Of a stretch of 64,000 nucleotides of DNA, positions 10,113-22,037 are shown piece after piece. The notes under the pieces were generated by a model, which ran no database searches, was not told the DNA's origin, and was given only the letters and a program-made list of their open reading frames with translations. The position numbers were made by a program, and so were the translations under genes. Origin of the DNA: Physcia stellaris (Eukaryota; Ascomycota; Lecanoromycetes; Caliciales; Physciaceae). Within the stretch, counting starts at the first letter, position 1; every line of letters starts with the position of its first letter. The stretch lies in contig JABSSW010000026.1 in NCBI GenBank assembly GCA_018902385.1, forward strand, positions 186,001 through 250,000. The letters are read 5' to 3'.

Positions 10113-10539
10113 GTGGTTCGATAATGATGCTTAGCCGCTCAAAGAGGAGGAACCCAACGTGCTCCCGAGCGTGGCTAGGCTAACCCCTATGAGTAATGGC
10201 CGCAGGGCTGCAGACGGGAATCGATGGTGTGCGTCCCTTCGAACCAATGGGTTCCAGGGAGTGGGGGATGCAGCTAAAAGACCAAGATGGCGCCCATGCT
10301 CCGTACTCCGTACCGATCGGCGAAAGTCTAGAAGTTGTTCTGGTGTAGGTGCAGTCAGAAATAGTATCTGTGTTTCCTTGTCGCACTCTTCCGCTCAATC
10401 GCTTTCGTCTCCGTGTCTGTCGTTCTCCTCGTTGACGTTCTAATTGATGCTTGGGTGTTGCTTGTCTCACTCACCACCATGTTCCTGCCAAGACCTCGGC
10501 TCGGGATGCCGGCCCTGACTTAAGTCGCGAGAGCAGAGA
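10113..10539. other. Intergenic, 5' flank of the hydrolase gene
   Basis: Short open frames on both strands have no support. The stretch is the likely promoter of the plus-strand hydrolase-like gene starting at 10540. Confidence 0.4.
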
Positions 10540-13500
10540 ATGGCATGCATCTTCGACACGAACGCGAAAAAGGACAAGATTGGTCTTGAGTATGCACCCT
10601 GAGGCTCTACCTTTCCTAAGCTGTATGCTGACTGTTTAAGTATTATCGCTGTTCCTGCCATTGGCGCCGATGCCCGGAAGACATGGGCAGCCGCAGCGGA
10701 TGATAGCTGGCTCGAATCCCTCCAGCGCAAGCTTCCTTTGGCAAACATCATCCTATACGATCATTTAGAACCCGAAGAGCGGCGATTGGAGTTAGGAGAC
10801 CCCAAAGATCCAAATTCTAAGACTATCGCAAGGGAACTTGCATCTGCAGAAGCATATCTGGCGGACTATGGAGTCGACGATTACGCAGATCGTCTCGTCG
10901 GAGTGGTGCAGCGATATCGTTTGTTCTCGGGAGTACGTGCACAACGCAGAAATAGTCCCGAGCGAGATTTCGACTGAACGTGGAGTATAGGTGGAACAAC
11001 GACCACTTTTCTTCATATGCCACAGTACCGGAGGCAGCGTTGTCAAGTCGGTAGGCCTTCCCTCACCAAAATCCACTCCACAGGAATAAGCTGATCTGTT
11101 GGAAGGCATTGCGCAAGAGACAGGAGAACGAGAGTACAAGCCTTGCTACTGCATGCATCGGCATCACCTTCTTTGGTACGCGAAAAATCTCCCTGAATAC
11201 ACTGGGCAGCGCCAGACGCAAAGGAGATGGCAAAGTCATGAAGCGCACACATGACAACTTTCCATCGACCAATTGTGCATTGCTTTAATGCTGACCGGTA
11301 ACGACTGACTGGGTATAGCCACTCCCCACCATGGATCAAGCGTTTTATCATCTCCGGAATATGTCCGGACTGTTCGACGGCACTTAGGCCTGAAATGGGA
11401 GTGAGTACTTCTCAAAAATATGCCCATTTAGGGCTGAGCTATCCCGTGGTCTGGTGTGGTGCTATCTTGCCCCCAATGCATTGCCATCAATACACCCAAA
11501 ATGATAACACGCTTACCCGTCTTTGGCACAAAGCATGTGAAAACGATCTGAAAACGATATGAAAGTGACAGAAAGACAACATCATTTTCTGATTTCGCCC
11601 GAAGCCGGGTAATCGTAGATCTGTTGGTGAATCCTAAAAATAAGCACCACTTATTACCAGACCATGGGATACACAGATAGACCCTGCAATCTTGCGCCGC
11701 CCCCAGAACGTAAACTGCTAACTCTGCTTCCTTCGATAGAATGTCGGAGAAATTGCGAGATGACTTTTCGTTGCACAATATGGATAGAGAACGCCTGAAC
11801 TATGAGTTCGCTGTCGCGGCTATTGGTATCAAAATCTATAGCTATGTTGAGACACACGACACACAGCTCGAAGTGCTTTCTACAATCGACACTAGCGGCG
11901 AATCCGTGGTAGACGTAGGCCTTTGTATCGTGGATAGTCGATCGGCTAAACTCGGTAGTGCAGATGTCCCCGTCGAGGACGAAGAGGTTGTTGAGCTTAG
12001 TTGCACCCATACCGGCGCTCCCAGGTTCACTAAAGAACCGGGACTGAAGGATCTTCTTATTGATGAGCTCACACATCTCTTACAGAGCTTCACTGCTGAA
12101 GAGCGGGCCAGTTATGATGCTCTAAGCGCGAGTATACTCAGGGACGTGAAGGTTGATATTCATCAATTCTACCAGACTGGGGTGAAAGGAGATCTAGCTT
12201 CTACGAAGATTCTTACTGGCCACCCGTCACTAAAAGACTTCTTCGATGATGGACCTTCAAAGTGCTTGGAAAAAAGGCTTGACAAAGCTGGCGCAAAAGA
12301 GCGAGAAATGGCAAATGGTAGTAATAAACCCGCGATCAAGGTCAGGCACCCTTCAGAACCAGATCATCCTATTATCAAACTTGATCGAGCCGCCTCCGAT
12401 GGGCCCAGTGGGCCTCAAGGCGCAAACGACAGGGATGCAAGAAGAGCTTCTGTTCCTAGTCTATCCCTTCATGCGCCACCTGTAGAAATCCCTAAATCTA
12501 TTCACACAAAGCGGCCATCTTTATCGATCCATCCGCGACGTGCCTCGCTTACCGTTGAGCCCGCCGACATCCGACCGATGCTGCCTCGAAGAAGGTCGTC
12601 AAAGGTCCACTTCTCAAACATCCCAGAACATGACGTTGATACTCCAGCAGCCCCGGGGCAAGACCTTGCTTATCTCGACAATGAGAAGCTGAGGCGGCCT
12701 CAACGCTCGTATACGTTTCAACTACCGAGCCAGTCATCGAATCTTTTCAAGTGGATCCATGTTCCATGGAACGTTACAAGCTGGGTTCCGGTATGCAAGA
12801 CACGAACAACTCCCAAAACACTATGATTGCTAATACTGCTATTCAGCATGTCTTAACGACCATCTCAAGAGAAAAGTCAAACCTTGATCTGCATTCAAAG
12901 CTATTGTTAGATCGGATCTGGTTGTCACAACATAATCGATCACGTCATGCTTCTCCCCATGCACGGTTCATTAGACCATCAGTCAAAGTTCTGTTACCGG
13001 AAGGAGTCAAGCACAATACGATCGACGGATTCTCAACCCCGAAAAGCGCTATCAATGACGTTCAGCTCGTCATCTATCTGCCATACCTTCATTGGGACAG
13101 CTACAAGCACATGCAAGAGCGGGCTGCCCTTATCAAAAGACGACATGAAGACACGAGAGCACGACCAGTTGATACAAACGTTGCCAATGGCAAATCAATG
13201 GAGAGCAAGCTGATATGGCAGTATCTCACGTCAAATTTGCCATTGCATTGTCGTAGGACACTAGATCAATTTGGTTATCCTAGCTTACGGAATACTGCTG
13301 TCCGAGATGCAGACCAAGTACTCTACAAGCGCACTAAAATAAACAAAGATTCACCTTCGCTGCAACGCGAGACTGCAATGCAGCATCTTAAGCACATTGG
13401 GCGAAGCGTCACCTACTTTACCCCTCTTCTTTTCTTACCAAGTACAACATCAAGGACAACAGGATTATTACAACAGATATCTATAACAGTCAAGATACAG

Positions 13501-13686
13501 GAGCAACATGGGCGCGTCCCAGTCGAAGCTGCCAGAGCCCGTGATCGAGGAGAAGTTGTTAGAAAGACTACGTGCATTGGAAGTCAAAGAGTCTCGAGTC
13601 GAATCCGAAAAGGACTATGTCTATCTCGACGATCAAAAGATACCGCAGAAGGAATACTCACCCACTGTGTCCATAAGTACCACTGA
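10540..13686 (+). CDS. SERAC1-like alpha/beta-hydrolase-domain protein, C-terminally truncated
   Basis: Hand-built exons 10540-10589, 10641-10932, 10991-11050, 11106-11175, 11319-11400, 11740-12790 and 12847-13686 keep phase throughout (814 codons). The N-terminus has IIAVPAIGADARKTW, like the oxyanion-side start of fungal SERAC1-type hydrolases. FFICHSTGGSVVK supplies the nucleophile-elbow Ser, and GITFF-TPHHGSS follows. After this comes a conserved fungal region (HLGLKWEMSEKLRDDF, VDSRSAKLG, VPVEDEEVVELS) and then LPYLHWDSY and HCRRTLDQFGYPSLR. From memory, relatives continue into a CorA-like membrane domain; here homology stops near 13400 (AMQHLKHIG) and the frame runs as unrelated sequence into the next gene's first exon. 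A MITE sits in the 11401-11739 intron. It may be a truncated, dying gene, but no internal stop is needed to explain it. Confidence 0.6.
11440..11671 (+). mobile_element. MITE copy 6, inside an intron
   Basis: TATCCCGTGGTCTGGTGTGG on the left (one mismatch) and ACCAGACCATGGGATA on the right, with TA at both edges. 232 bp, closely related to the copy at 9899. It lies wholly within the intron 11401-11739 of the hydrolase-like gene, between the GTGAGT donor and the CTAAC branch site/TAG acceptor, both of which survive, so splicing could remove it. Confidence 0.9.
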
Positions 13687-15251
13687 GCAGTGGGAGAAGG
13701 AGCTTTTGGATGATCCAAAGGTAGTCTTCGAGTGGCTACTTGCATGGAACAAAAGCTGATGGCAGCGACATAGAATCGATTAGCTTTATCAGCATTGTCT
13801 TCCAATAATGCGGCCTCCATCTTGACACAGCGTTCAGCTGCTATCGCGGACACACAAAAATTCAACATTCAGATTAGTCTAGAAGGTGCTCCTGTCACCA
13901 ATCAGCGCGCCTCGGGACGATGTTGGCTATTTGCAGCTACCAATGTCTTCCGTGTGGCGGTCATGCGCAGACATAACCTGAAAGAGTTTCAGCTGAGCCA
14001 GGCTTACCTATTTTTCTGGGACAAGCTTGAGAAAGCAAACTACTTTCTCGAGCAAATCCTTGACACGACGGGTGAAGATCTGGAGGGAAGATTGGTCCAG
14101 AAGCTTCTTTCTGACCCCGTTGGGGATGGAGGACAGTGGGACATGGTCGCAAATATTGTTGAGAAGTACGGCTTGGTAGGGTCTATGCTCGCTAGGCTAC
14201 CAGGACAATGCAGTACTGATGTTTCATTCGTTAGGTTCCTCACTCTCTTTACCCTGACTCCTACAACGCTATGAACTCGGGATCAATGGATTCATTGATA
14301 ACTACAAAATTACGCGAGGATGCCCTAGAACTGCGTAGACTGTCGAGCCATTCCACCGATGCCAAGTCATCGCTTGGTGGTCTCAAAGATAAGATGATGA
14401 AGGAGATACATCTGATCTTGACCCTCATGCTTGGTCCACCCCCAAAACCGAATAAGGAAATGATCTGGGAGTACTACGACAAAGACGATAAATTCAACAG
14501 CATGAAGGTCACTCCTCTTAGTTTTGCCGAAGAACTCTCCAGCAAAACCAGCATCCACGCGAACTCCGGAACAGATGTTCGCGAGCTGTTCAGCCTGGTC
14601 AATGACCCGCGCAACGCATACGGACAACAGCTGAGCGTGAGCAGGCTCGGTAACATTGTTGGCGCGCGCCCAGTCCGCTACGTGAACACCGACATGGACA
14701 CCATCAAAAAGGCTTGTATTTCCATGCTCAAGAACGATTTGCCAATCTTCTTTGGCAGTGATGTGGGCAAATTCTCTAATTCATCCAGTGGTATCATGGA
14801 TACTGGCCTCATCGATTACGAACTTGGTTTCAACATCCGCCTCGGCCTATCGAAAGCAGAGCGTATAATGACCAGCGAGAGTCAGATGACCCACGCAATG
14901 GTCCTGACAGCGGTGCACATTATTGATGGCAAGCCCATTAGATGGCGAGTGCAGAATTCCTGGGGTGAGAATGCCGGCACCAAGGGATGGTTCGTGATGA
15001 GCGATCGATGGATGGATGAATTTGTTTATCAAGCTGTGGTTGACCCAAGGTGAGACTTCTGATATGCGCACTGTTCAGCGTAAACAGTCAAGCTAACCTT
15101 GCCATGAGACATGTTTCCAAAGAAGTCCGGGATGTACTCAAGCAGGAGCCGAGAATGTATGTTACCAGATCTCCAGTCTCTTCGCGGAATGAAGTCAGCT
15201 AATATGATGGGCAGGCTTCCGCCGTGGGATCCCATGGGAGCACTTGCTTAG
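13508..15251 (+). CDS. Bleomycin hydrolase-type cysteine aminopeptidase
   Basis: Peptidase family C1B (bleomycin hydrolase; yeast Lap3/Blh1), a cytosolic homohexameric aminopeptidase that also hydrolyses homocysteine thiolactone. Exons 13508-13720, 13774-14175, 14235-15049, 15109-15156 and 15215-15251 give 504 residues, close to the family norm. Catalytic residues are all visible: Cys in [10 protein letters not shown], His in [13 protein letters not shown] and Asn in [10 protein letters not shown]. The carboxyl end [11 protein letters not shown] matches the conserved C-terminal tail that enters the active site in this family. MGASQSK at the start is a good N-myristoylation consensus (Gly2, Ser6), as seen in some fungal members. 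Its promoter must lie in or next to the truncated hydrolase gene upstream, whose open frame overlaps the first exon in another frame. Confidence 0.93.
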
Positions 15252-15519
15252 ATGTATCAGTTCTTTGAGGGCTGAGGGGGGCCATTGGGGTGGTAGAATC
15301 CCATTGTTCAGTGGCGACGACGTCGGATGCTTCTCCTTCCGAAGTTAGCCGCACGCATCGTCTAACGGTCTAACGGTCTCACCCTCGGCCATAGCGGCAG
15401 CTGACAGGCGCTTGATGCGCCTTCCATGTGCACCGTCCAACTTTTATTTTCTATATTCCTACGGTGGGTCCTGTTCTCACGATTTCTCTATTCTAACATT
15501 GGATGCATCTGACTGTACG

Positions 15520-16071
15520 ATGCCCCACCATCTGCTCTCCTCCCTTCCCTGTCATCTCATCATATTTCTTATAGCTTGCTCTTTCTCGCCTGCCTTATCC
15601 CAGCCCATCATTCCACACTCGGTCAATGACCACTCCACCCGATTCGGTAGTACGGCCTGTACGCACGAGTTGCCCCCTAGAAGTCTTATACATGCCGAGG
15701 TCCACCTTGGTACAGTGCCGTACGGTGTCAAGATACGACCAATAACCCTTTTGTCTCCCGTCATCGCAGCGGCCGGCTTCGCAGAATCATTTTATACTGA
15801 AGTCATGGCGCAAGCTCTGGAACGTATCGAAGATGGTGCCGGTCGCTTTAGAGAGTTTCGCTTTACGCGGGGCGAGGTGTTTTTAAGCTTCAAAGCATTG
15901 ATCGTACCAGCCGTGGATTGGGAGATGGTTTATGAATTCGCCAAATGGATGAGAGATCGGGCGGAACTGGGATTAGTAGGCGTGTATAGGGGGGCTATCT
16001 GGAACGAAGGCTATATGCAATATGTCGAAATATTCTTTGGGACGGAGCGAAGGATAGAGAAGCAGCATTGA
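15520..16071 (+). CDS. Small secreted protein, unknown function
   Basis: Single exon, 183 residues. The start at 15520 is preferred over Mets further upstream because it begins a clear signal peptide (MPHHLLSSLPCHLIIFLIACSFSPALSQ region, cleavage expected near ALS-Q). The mature part is about 155 residues with a moderately charged segment ending WMRDRAELGLVGVYRGAIW and EGYMQYVEIFFG. Fungal hypothetical secreted proteins with a similar 'WM...GLVGVY' ending exist in my memory, but I cannot name a family. Size and secretion would fit an effector or cell-surface role; this is inference only. Confidence 0.5.
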   Translation: MPHHLLSSLPCHLIIFLIACSFSPALSQPIIPHSVNDHSTRFGSTACTHELPPRSLIHAEVHLGTVPYGVKIRPITLLSPVIAAAGFAESFYTEVMAQALERIEDGAGRFREFRFTRGEVFLSFKALIVPAVDWEMVYEFAKWMRDRAELGLVGVYRGAIWNEGYMQYVEIFFGTERRIEKQH

Positions 16072-16610
16072 ACCTTGTTGTACCAAGTGTCAGAGGAAGG
16101 ACTGGTTTGACAGAATGAAACCAAATGTCATGTACCATATCCCACTGAGAAGGCAAAATCGCCTCTACAAAAGTATCAAAGGTATCAGATTTTGGCGTGC
16201 GAAATAGCCGAAGACGCAGGTTGCCGCTTGCAGCATCCCTGCATGTCCACTCCGCCTGCAGAATGCACATGTCAAATGCGCCCATGCAGATCGCGAGAGG
16301 CACCAAGCAGTGTCAAGCTTGAACTCGGGCGGAATATTGAGGAGGCTTTGAAGTGTCGCTTGTGGTGTCGATATTGACGGAGATCCTGCTCTACTACAAT
16401 TCGAATGGTTGTTGACGTGCTAGACATGTGAATAATTGCGTGTCGATGTTAGTCAACATCAGCGCGTCACCCCGGCAAAGACCCCTGCCTCGTCTTCAAA
16501 CTGAACTGCGACATCGCAAACTCCTCTACCTCCCTTGTTGCGCCCTTGGTCTATCTAAAGAGACAGCTCGTACGCGCCACTAGGGAGAAGCTGCGCAGCA
16601 TTCGCTCGCC
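16072..16610. other. Intergenic, promoter of the kinesin gene
   Basis: No gene recognised. A short plus-strand frame at 16192-16377 contains CTCQMRPC but does not fit the CxCx6C module of the left-end family. Confidence 0.4.
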
Positions 16611-19600
16611 ATGGCGTCAGTATCCCCAACCTTACCACTCAGTCAATCTGCTAAATTCTCACGTCTTACAGCACCAACGGAGCTTCGGGCAACACGATCA
16701 AAGGTTCATGACATCCAAAGGGAGCCATTTTGAGGATTGAGTCATTCTGATAGTTGAACCTAGTCGTCGCACGATTTCGACCTCCGAATAGAGCCGAACT
16801 CGCAAGTGGCGGAGAGTCCATAGTTGACTTCGAAACGGATGATACATGCACCATTAATGTACGTAAGGCACTCTCCAGGGGCTATGTTATGCCACTTCCT
16901 ATGACCGAGTACAGGCATGAGGCTGACCCATTCATGCAGTCCAATGAGGCCGCAGGCGCTTTCACCTTCGACCGAGTCTTTGACACCCATTCACGACAAA
17001 TTGATGTCTTTGACTTCTCAATACGATCCACCGTAGACGACATCCTCAATGGCTATAATGGTACGGTCTTCGCCTACGGGCAAACCGGGGCCGGGAAGTC
17101 ATACACGATGATGGGCGCAGATATCGACGATGAAGAGCAAAGGGGTATCATTCCGCGGATTGTGGAGCAAATGTTCGCAAGCATATTACGAAGCCCTGGA
17201 AATATCGAATACACCGTACGAGTCAGCTACATGGAAATCTACATGGAGAAGATCCGAGATCTCCTCATGCCTCAGAATGATAATTTACCAATACATGAGG
17301 AGAAGAGTAGGGGTGTCTACGTCAAAGGCTTACTGGAACCATACGTGTCAAGCGTACAGGAGGTTTATGAGGTCATGCGAAGAGGAGGGGCTGCGCGAGC
17401 AACGGCCGCCACAAACATGAACCAAGAATCATCTCGATCGCACTCCATACTCGTCATTACCATTACGCAGAAAAATGTGGAGACAGGGTCGGCTAAGAGT
17501 GGACAGCTTTTCCTGGTTGATCTGGCAGGCTCGGAAAAGGTTGGCAAAACTGGCGCCAGTGGACAGACTCTAGAAGAAGCCAAGAAGATCAATAAGAGTT
17601 TGAGCGCGCTCGGGATGGTCATCAACTCCCTTACTGACGGAAAGTCAACCCACATACCCTATCGAGATTCAAAGCTCACTCGAATCCTGCAAGAGTCGCT
17701 CGGAGGTAATTCGAGAACAACACTCATAATCAACTGCTCTCCAAGTAGCTACAATGACGCTGAGACTATCAGCACACTGCGATTTGGTGTAAGAGCTAAG
17801 GCAATCAAGAATAAGGCCAAGATCAATGCTGAGCTAAGTCCCTCAGAGCTGAAGCAATTACTTAAGAAAGCGCAAAACCAAGTTACCACGTATGAATCAT
17901 ACCTTTCAAGCTTGGAAGGAGAAGTGCAACTTTGGCGAAATGGGGAGACTGTTTCAAAGGAGCAATGGGCACAGCCACTATCAAGTGGTATTATTGCTGG
18001 GGCAAGAGCAGAGCAACGGGCACATCGACCGGGGACCCCGTCACGATCGCTTACAGATCTTTCGAGGATGGAAACGCCGAGCAGATCAGAGTCAAGCGTA
18101 GGAGATCGTTCAAGTACACCGAGCGTCATCCTGGAGAAGGACGAGCGAGAAGACTTTCTCCGTCGGGAGAATGAATTGCAAGATCAATTGTCGGAAAAAG
18201 AGAGCCAAATATCTTCGGCGGAAGAAAGACTAAGGGAGGCACAGCAAGAGCTTCGACAACTGAAAGAGAACACTGGACGAAGCGGTAGAGACAATGAACG
18301 ATTGAACACAGAAGTGAGCGAGCTAAGGATGCATTTGGAGCGTGTTTCTTTCGAAGGAAAAGAAGCTTTAATCACCATGGACAGCCTAAAGGAGGCAAAT
18401 TCGGAGCTTACCGCGGAATTGGACGAAGTTAAACAACAACTACTCGATGTCCGAATAAGCGCTCGAGAAACTAGTGCCGCACTAGATGAGAAGGAGAAGA
18501 AGAAAGCGGAGAGGATGGCACAGATGATGGCTGGCTTCGATATGGGTAATGACGTGTTTTCAGAGAATGAGGGTGTGATCCGCCAATGTATCGAGACGGT
18601 CGATAGGCTTCATGACACGAGTACGGCCGGTGATATGATTACACCAGACAATTTCGAAGATCTCAAGAATAGATTATTAGAAGCTCAGGGTATTGTTCGG
18701 CAGGCCGACATCAGTATACACGCAACCACAGAGTCAGGTACGGGTCGAGATCGAAGGACGGACGAGCTTGAGGATCGCCTAGCTTCCATTGAACGAGAAT
18801 ACGAGGAACTTCTAGAGCGAAATCTGTCCAAGGCTGATGTTGAAGAAGTCAAGAGTCGTCTAGAAGACTCCTATGCGAATAGACGAGAAGCCCAAATAGG
18901 ACGTGCAGAAGAGCTACAAGAAGAGATGGCACGGCAAGTAGAAGACAACCAACGTCTAAGAGCGAGTCTTGAGAATTCGCAACGTCTCCAGGCTTCTACA
19001 GCAAATGGCACGCCTTCCACCCACAACAGCAAACTAGTACAACAGCAAATGGCAGACTTTGATATTATGAAGAAGTCACTGATGCGAGATCTGCAGAATC
19101 GATGCGAAAGGGTTGTCGAGCTCGAAATTTCGCTGGACGAGACCCGCGAACAGTACAACAACGTCTTGCGATCTTCCAACAACAAGGCACAGCAGAAGAA
19201 GATGGCTTTCCTCGAACGAAATCTAGAGCAGCTTACCCACGTGCAGAGGCAGCTTGTAGAGCAAAACGGCAGCCTCAAGAAGGAGGTAGCAATCGCGGAG
19301 AGGAAGCTAACAGCAAGGAACGAAAGGATCATAAGTCTAGAAGGGTTGCTGCAAGATAGTCAGGAAAAGTTGACCGCTACAAATCACAGGTACCTGAAAA
19401 GTCCCCCTTTTGTCAAGTGATTGTGCTAACACGCGCTTTAGATTCGAAGCACAAATATCAGTGGTCAAAGAGCGACTCGAAGCCGCCAAGCTCAGCTCTT
19501 CGCGCGGCCTCTCAACATCCTCCACAGCATCCGGCGGCTTCAGCTTCGGCGGAGCTGGTTCTCGGATCGCAAAGCCTCTGAGAGGCGGGGGAGCAGAAAC

Positions 19601-19703
19601 CCTGAACGGTGGTCCGAACCTGCCATACCTCAATGGCCTTCAATCACAAGAGACTAATGGCGGAAGCGGGAAGAGAAGTAGCTGGTTCTTCGACCGACGG
19701 TGA
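16611..19703 (+). CDS. kinA: Conventional kinesin heavy chain (kinesin-1)
   Basis: Plus-end-directed microtubule motor for vesicle and organelle transport in hyphae; the fungal kinesin-1 (Neurospora NKIN, Aspergillus KinA). Proposed exons 16611-16615, 16672-16703, 16764-16858, 16940-19389 and 19442-19703 give 947 residues, the usual size. The motor shows TIKVVARFRP at the start, P-loop GQTGAGKSYTM, switch I NQESSRSHS, switch II LVDLAGSEKVGKT and the microtubule-binding HIPYRDSKLTRIL. A neck and long coiled coil (about residues 420-850) follow, then a Gly/Ser-rich tail ending in FDRR. The 81-bp intron 16859-16939 is a multiple of three and free of stops, so a retained-intron form would add 27 residues early in the motor. 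The 5-nt first coding exon is the least certain part. Confidence 0.92.
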
Positions 19704-22032
19704 AGAGCGTGGACACGGCGATCTTTTGTGTTTTGGTCATTTGGGTATTAGTAGCAATTCGGGGGACGTGGCGACACATTGATGGAAATGTACCTTATAC
19801 CCCTGCATCGAAGTGGAGGCGTTCTGACAGCGTAGAAGCAAAGTATTGACTGACTCCTTCTATTTCCGGGTCTCTCGATTGAGTTTCGTCGAGCCGCAGT
19901 TCTCGACAATGATGGCAAGGGACGGAGTCCCTCGACACTGATCTCAGCGTTGGCGGATATCTTCTTTCATCCTTCTGGTTGTCCTAGCTCTCAATCACGG
20001 ATGGCGCAGATAAGCAACCATTGCTGTCTCTGGCATACCAAGACTCTCCACGATGCCCTATGGAAGAGCTTGCCAATCAACAGCCAGCAGCGACAACGCA
20101 TACCTAGATCTATGAAAGAGTTATTATTTATTGCATACATACCGCATGAATTTATCAAGCCCCATGCCCTACCAACGACATAGCATTATGCAACGAGCCC
20201 CTGAGCTCTACAACCTACATTCCTGCCTTCGATAACGTCGGTAGTGAGGTGTGGATGTATCCTTGATGCTCATAGCAAGCCACTTGCCTACTCCGACGAA
20301 CAATCACGAAGGAATCATCATACCCTCTTGAAATAGAGGATCCAAGCTCAGACAGTAGATGAAGAAACAGTCACGGGTTTCTATCCACCGATCCTAATTA
20401 CCACACTACGAAATTCTCACGCCGACCGACCTCCTGAAGCTCAAATCGACTGTACTATCAGCAGCAGCCCTCTCATCCAATCTGCGAGCGAACGAGAGCT
20501 CCGAAACAGCGACTTGCTTAGATACTACAGCATCAGCTTCCACAGACTGAAAACGGAATCAGAACCCGGTTGCGGAGGATGAAAGGCGCAAAACGCATTC
20601 CGAGAAGCCCGCAGATGGCGGCCATGTCATACCTCCCCCTCAAGGACTCAGCTTCAGATAACGCTCCCTAAGATTTAGATCTCCAGGGCCAGCTGTTGTC
20701 CATTGCCAGAGACGCGATCACGGGAAGTTACGACATGGATCCAAGCGTCTAGCACATCTATGAGATCTGGTACTCGTACGAGGCTTTCCTGAAAAAAGCG
20801 GAACTGTGGCGGTAAAAAGAAGGACGGAGGGCGATATACCAACCTTACTGTAGGAGCTAACAGGAACCAATTCCCCTCGCAGAACGAGCGATACGGACTC
20901 TCCCTCCCATTCGTAATTCTATTCTATCCCAGCTCCCTGATCGTCAGTACCGTGATTGGATATCCTAGCTCCGTTCCGCTATCATCCGCTCCACCACCCT
21001 CGCCTCTGCGTCCATCTGATCTTCTTATGCAGTACCCAGAACACGAAGCCCGTCTCGGTTAGAGTACAGCTTACATTAGAAATGTCAGCACCCGATCCTT
21101 CCGCGCAGAAATATCTATCTAGAAACGCTTCAGTAATTCTGCTGGTGCGGAATTTATTATACGGCAGTGCGCTTTTTGCTATGACCGATCGATGCTGGCT
21201 TCGGGGGCGCTGGTAGCTGGTAGCTGTGGTCTTAAGGGCTGCTAGATTGGGGCTGGTTGAGTTCAAAAGAAGGGTGGGAGGTGGATATCGTTGGGTGTCA
21301 CTATACTATGGATCATAGAATGATCGGCTGCTTTTGGTATTCAGGGGGTGTGTACTATAGCTTTTAGGTGGAAGAATTGAAATTCATAGACTGATTTGGG
21401 TGTTAGGGCGTGAGTTCTTTTGTTATGATGGGGTAGTGGAGTGTGGGTCTCGATTTCTAACCCCTTACTTGACCTTTCAACCCTTTTATTTTTCTTATTA
21501 TCGTTTTTTTCCGGTCCGTGTGGAGATTCGGGTATTGTGAGTTGAAGTGATTGAATTGAAGGAATTGGTGCGAGTGGGACCATGGTTAACCTATATCGAC
21601 AACTGTCTCGTTCGTTTCTTCTGGGGAGGTTGCGGTTGACATGCTACTCAACCCAACCCACCATAGCTCATCTAAAAGAATGTTTGGATTTGTGCATGAA
21701 GCTGACCGGACTGTTGGAGCAAACACAAACAAACTCGTGCCCCCTACCGGACACACTCGACGTGACTCTTTGCATCCTAAGGCAAGCAAAGAAGAGCATG
21801 CTGATCGCGAGCCTTCAATTCAGATGGACCGAAACGGTCTCAGAGCTGCGTGTCCTTGTGACGGTGAAATCGATGCAATCATACGATGCGCCTCGGTTCC
21901 AAGCAAACTACACTCTTGGTCTATCTCGTGCTGGATGGGAGTTGAATAACTTAGATTCTTTCAGGGTGTATATGTAACGGGTCTTTTCACTCCACGATTT
22001 CTTTAATCTCATTTAGATGACTGTTCTATATC
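19704..22032. other. Long gene-poor stretch, possible decayed coding remnant
   Basis: About 2.3 kb between kinesin and the Copia element. In 20680-21230 one plus-strand frame reads like protein (LLSIARDAITGSYDMDPSV, IYEIWYSYEAFLKKAELWR) but has seven or more stops, so at most it is a pseudogene I cannot name. Open frames at 21341-21583 (minus) and 21582-21977 (plus) have no support. The base composition is ordinary and stops changing only at the transposon edge. Confidence 0.35.
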
Positions 22033-22037
22033 GGTTT
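22033..22037. repeat. Target-site duplication, left copy (GGTTT)
   Basis: GGTTT directly precedes the left LTR and the same five bases follow the right LTR at 27296-27300. This is the 5-bp duplication expected of a Copia integrase. Confidence 0.9.

Noticed and set aside
16192-16377. Small Cys-containing frame with CTCQMRPC
   Set aside because: The spacing is CxCx4C, not CxCx6C, there is no second module and no clear start context; it lies in the kinesin promoter.
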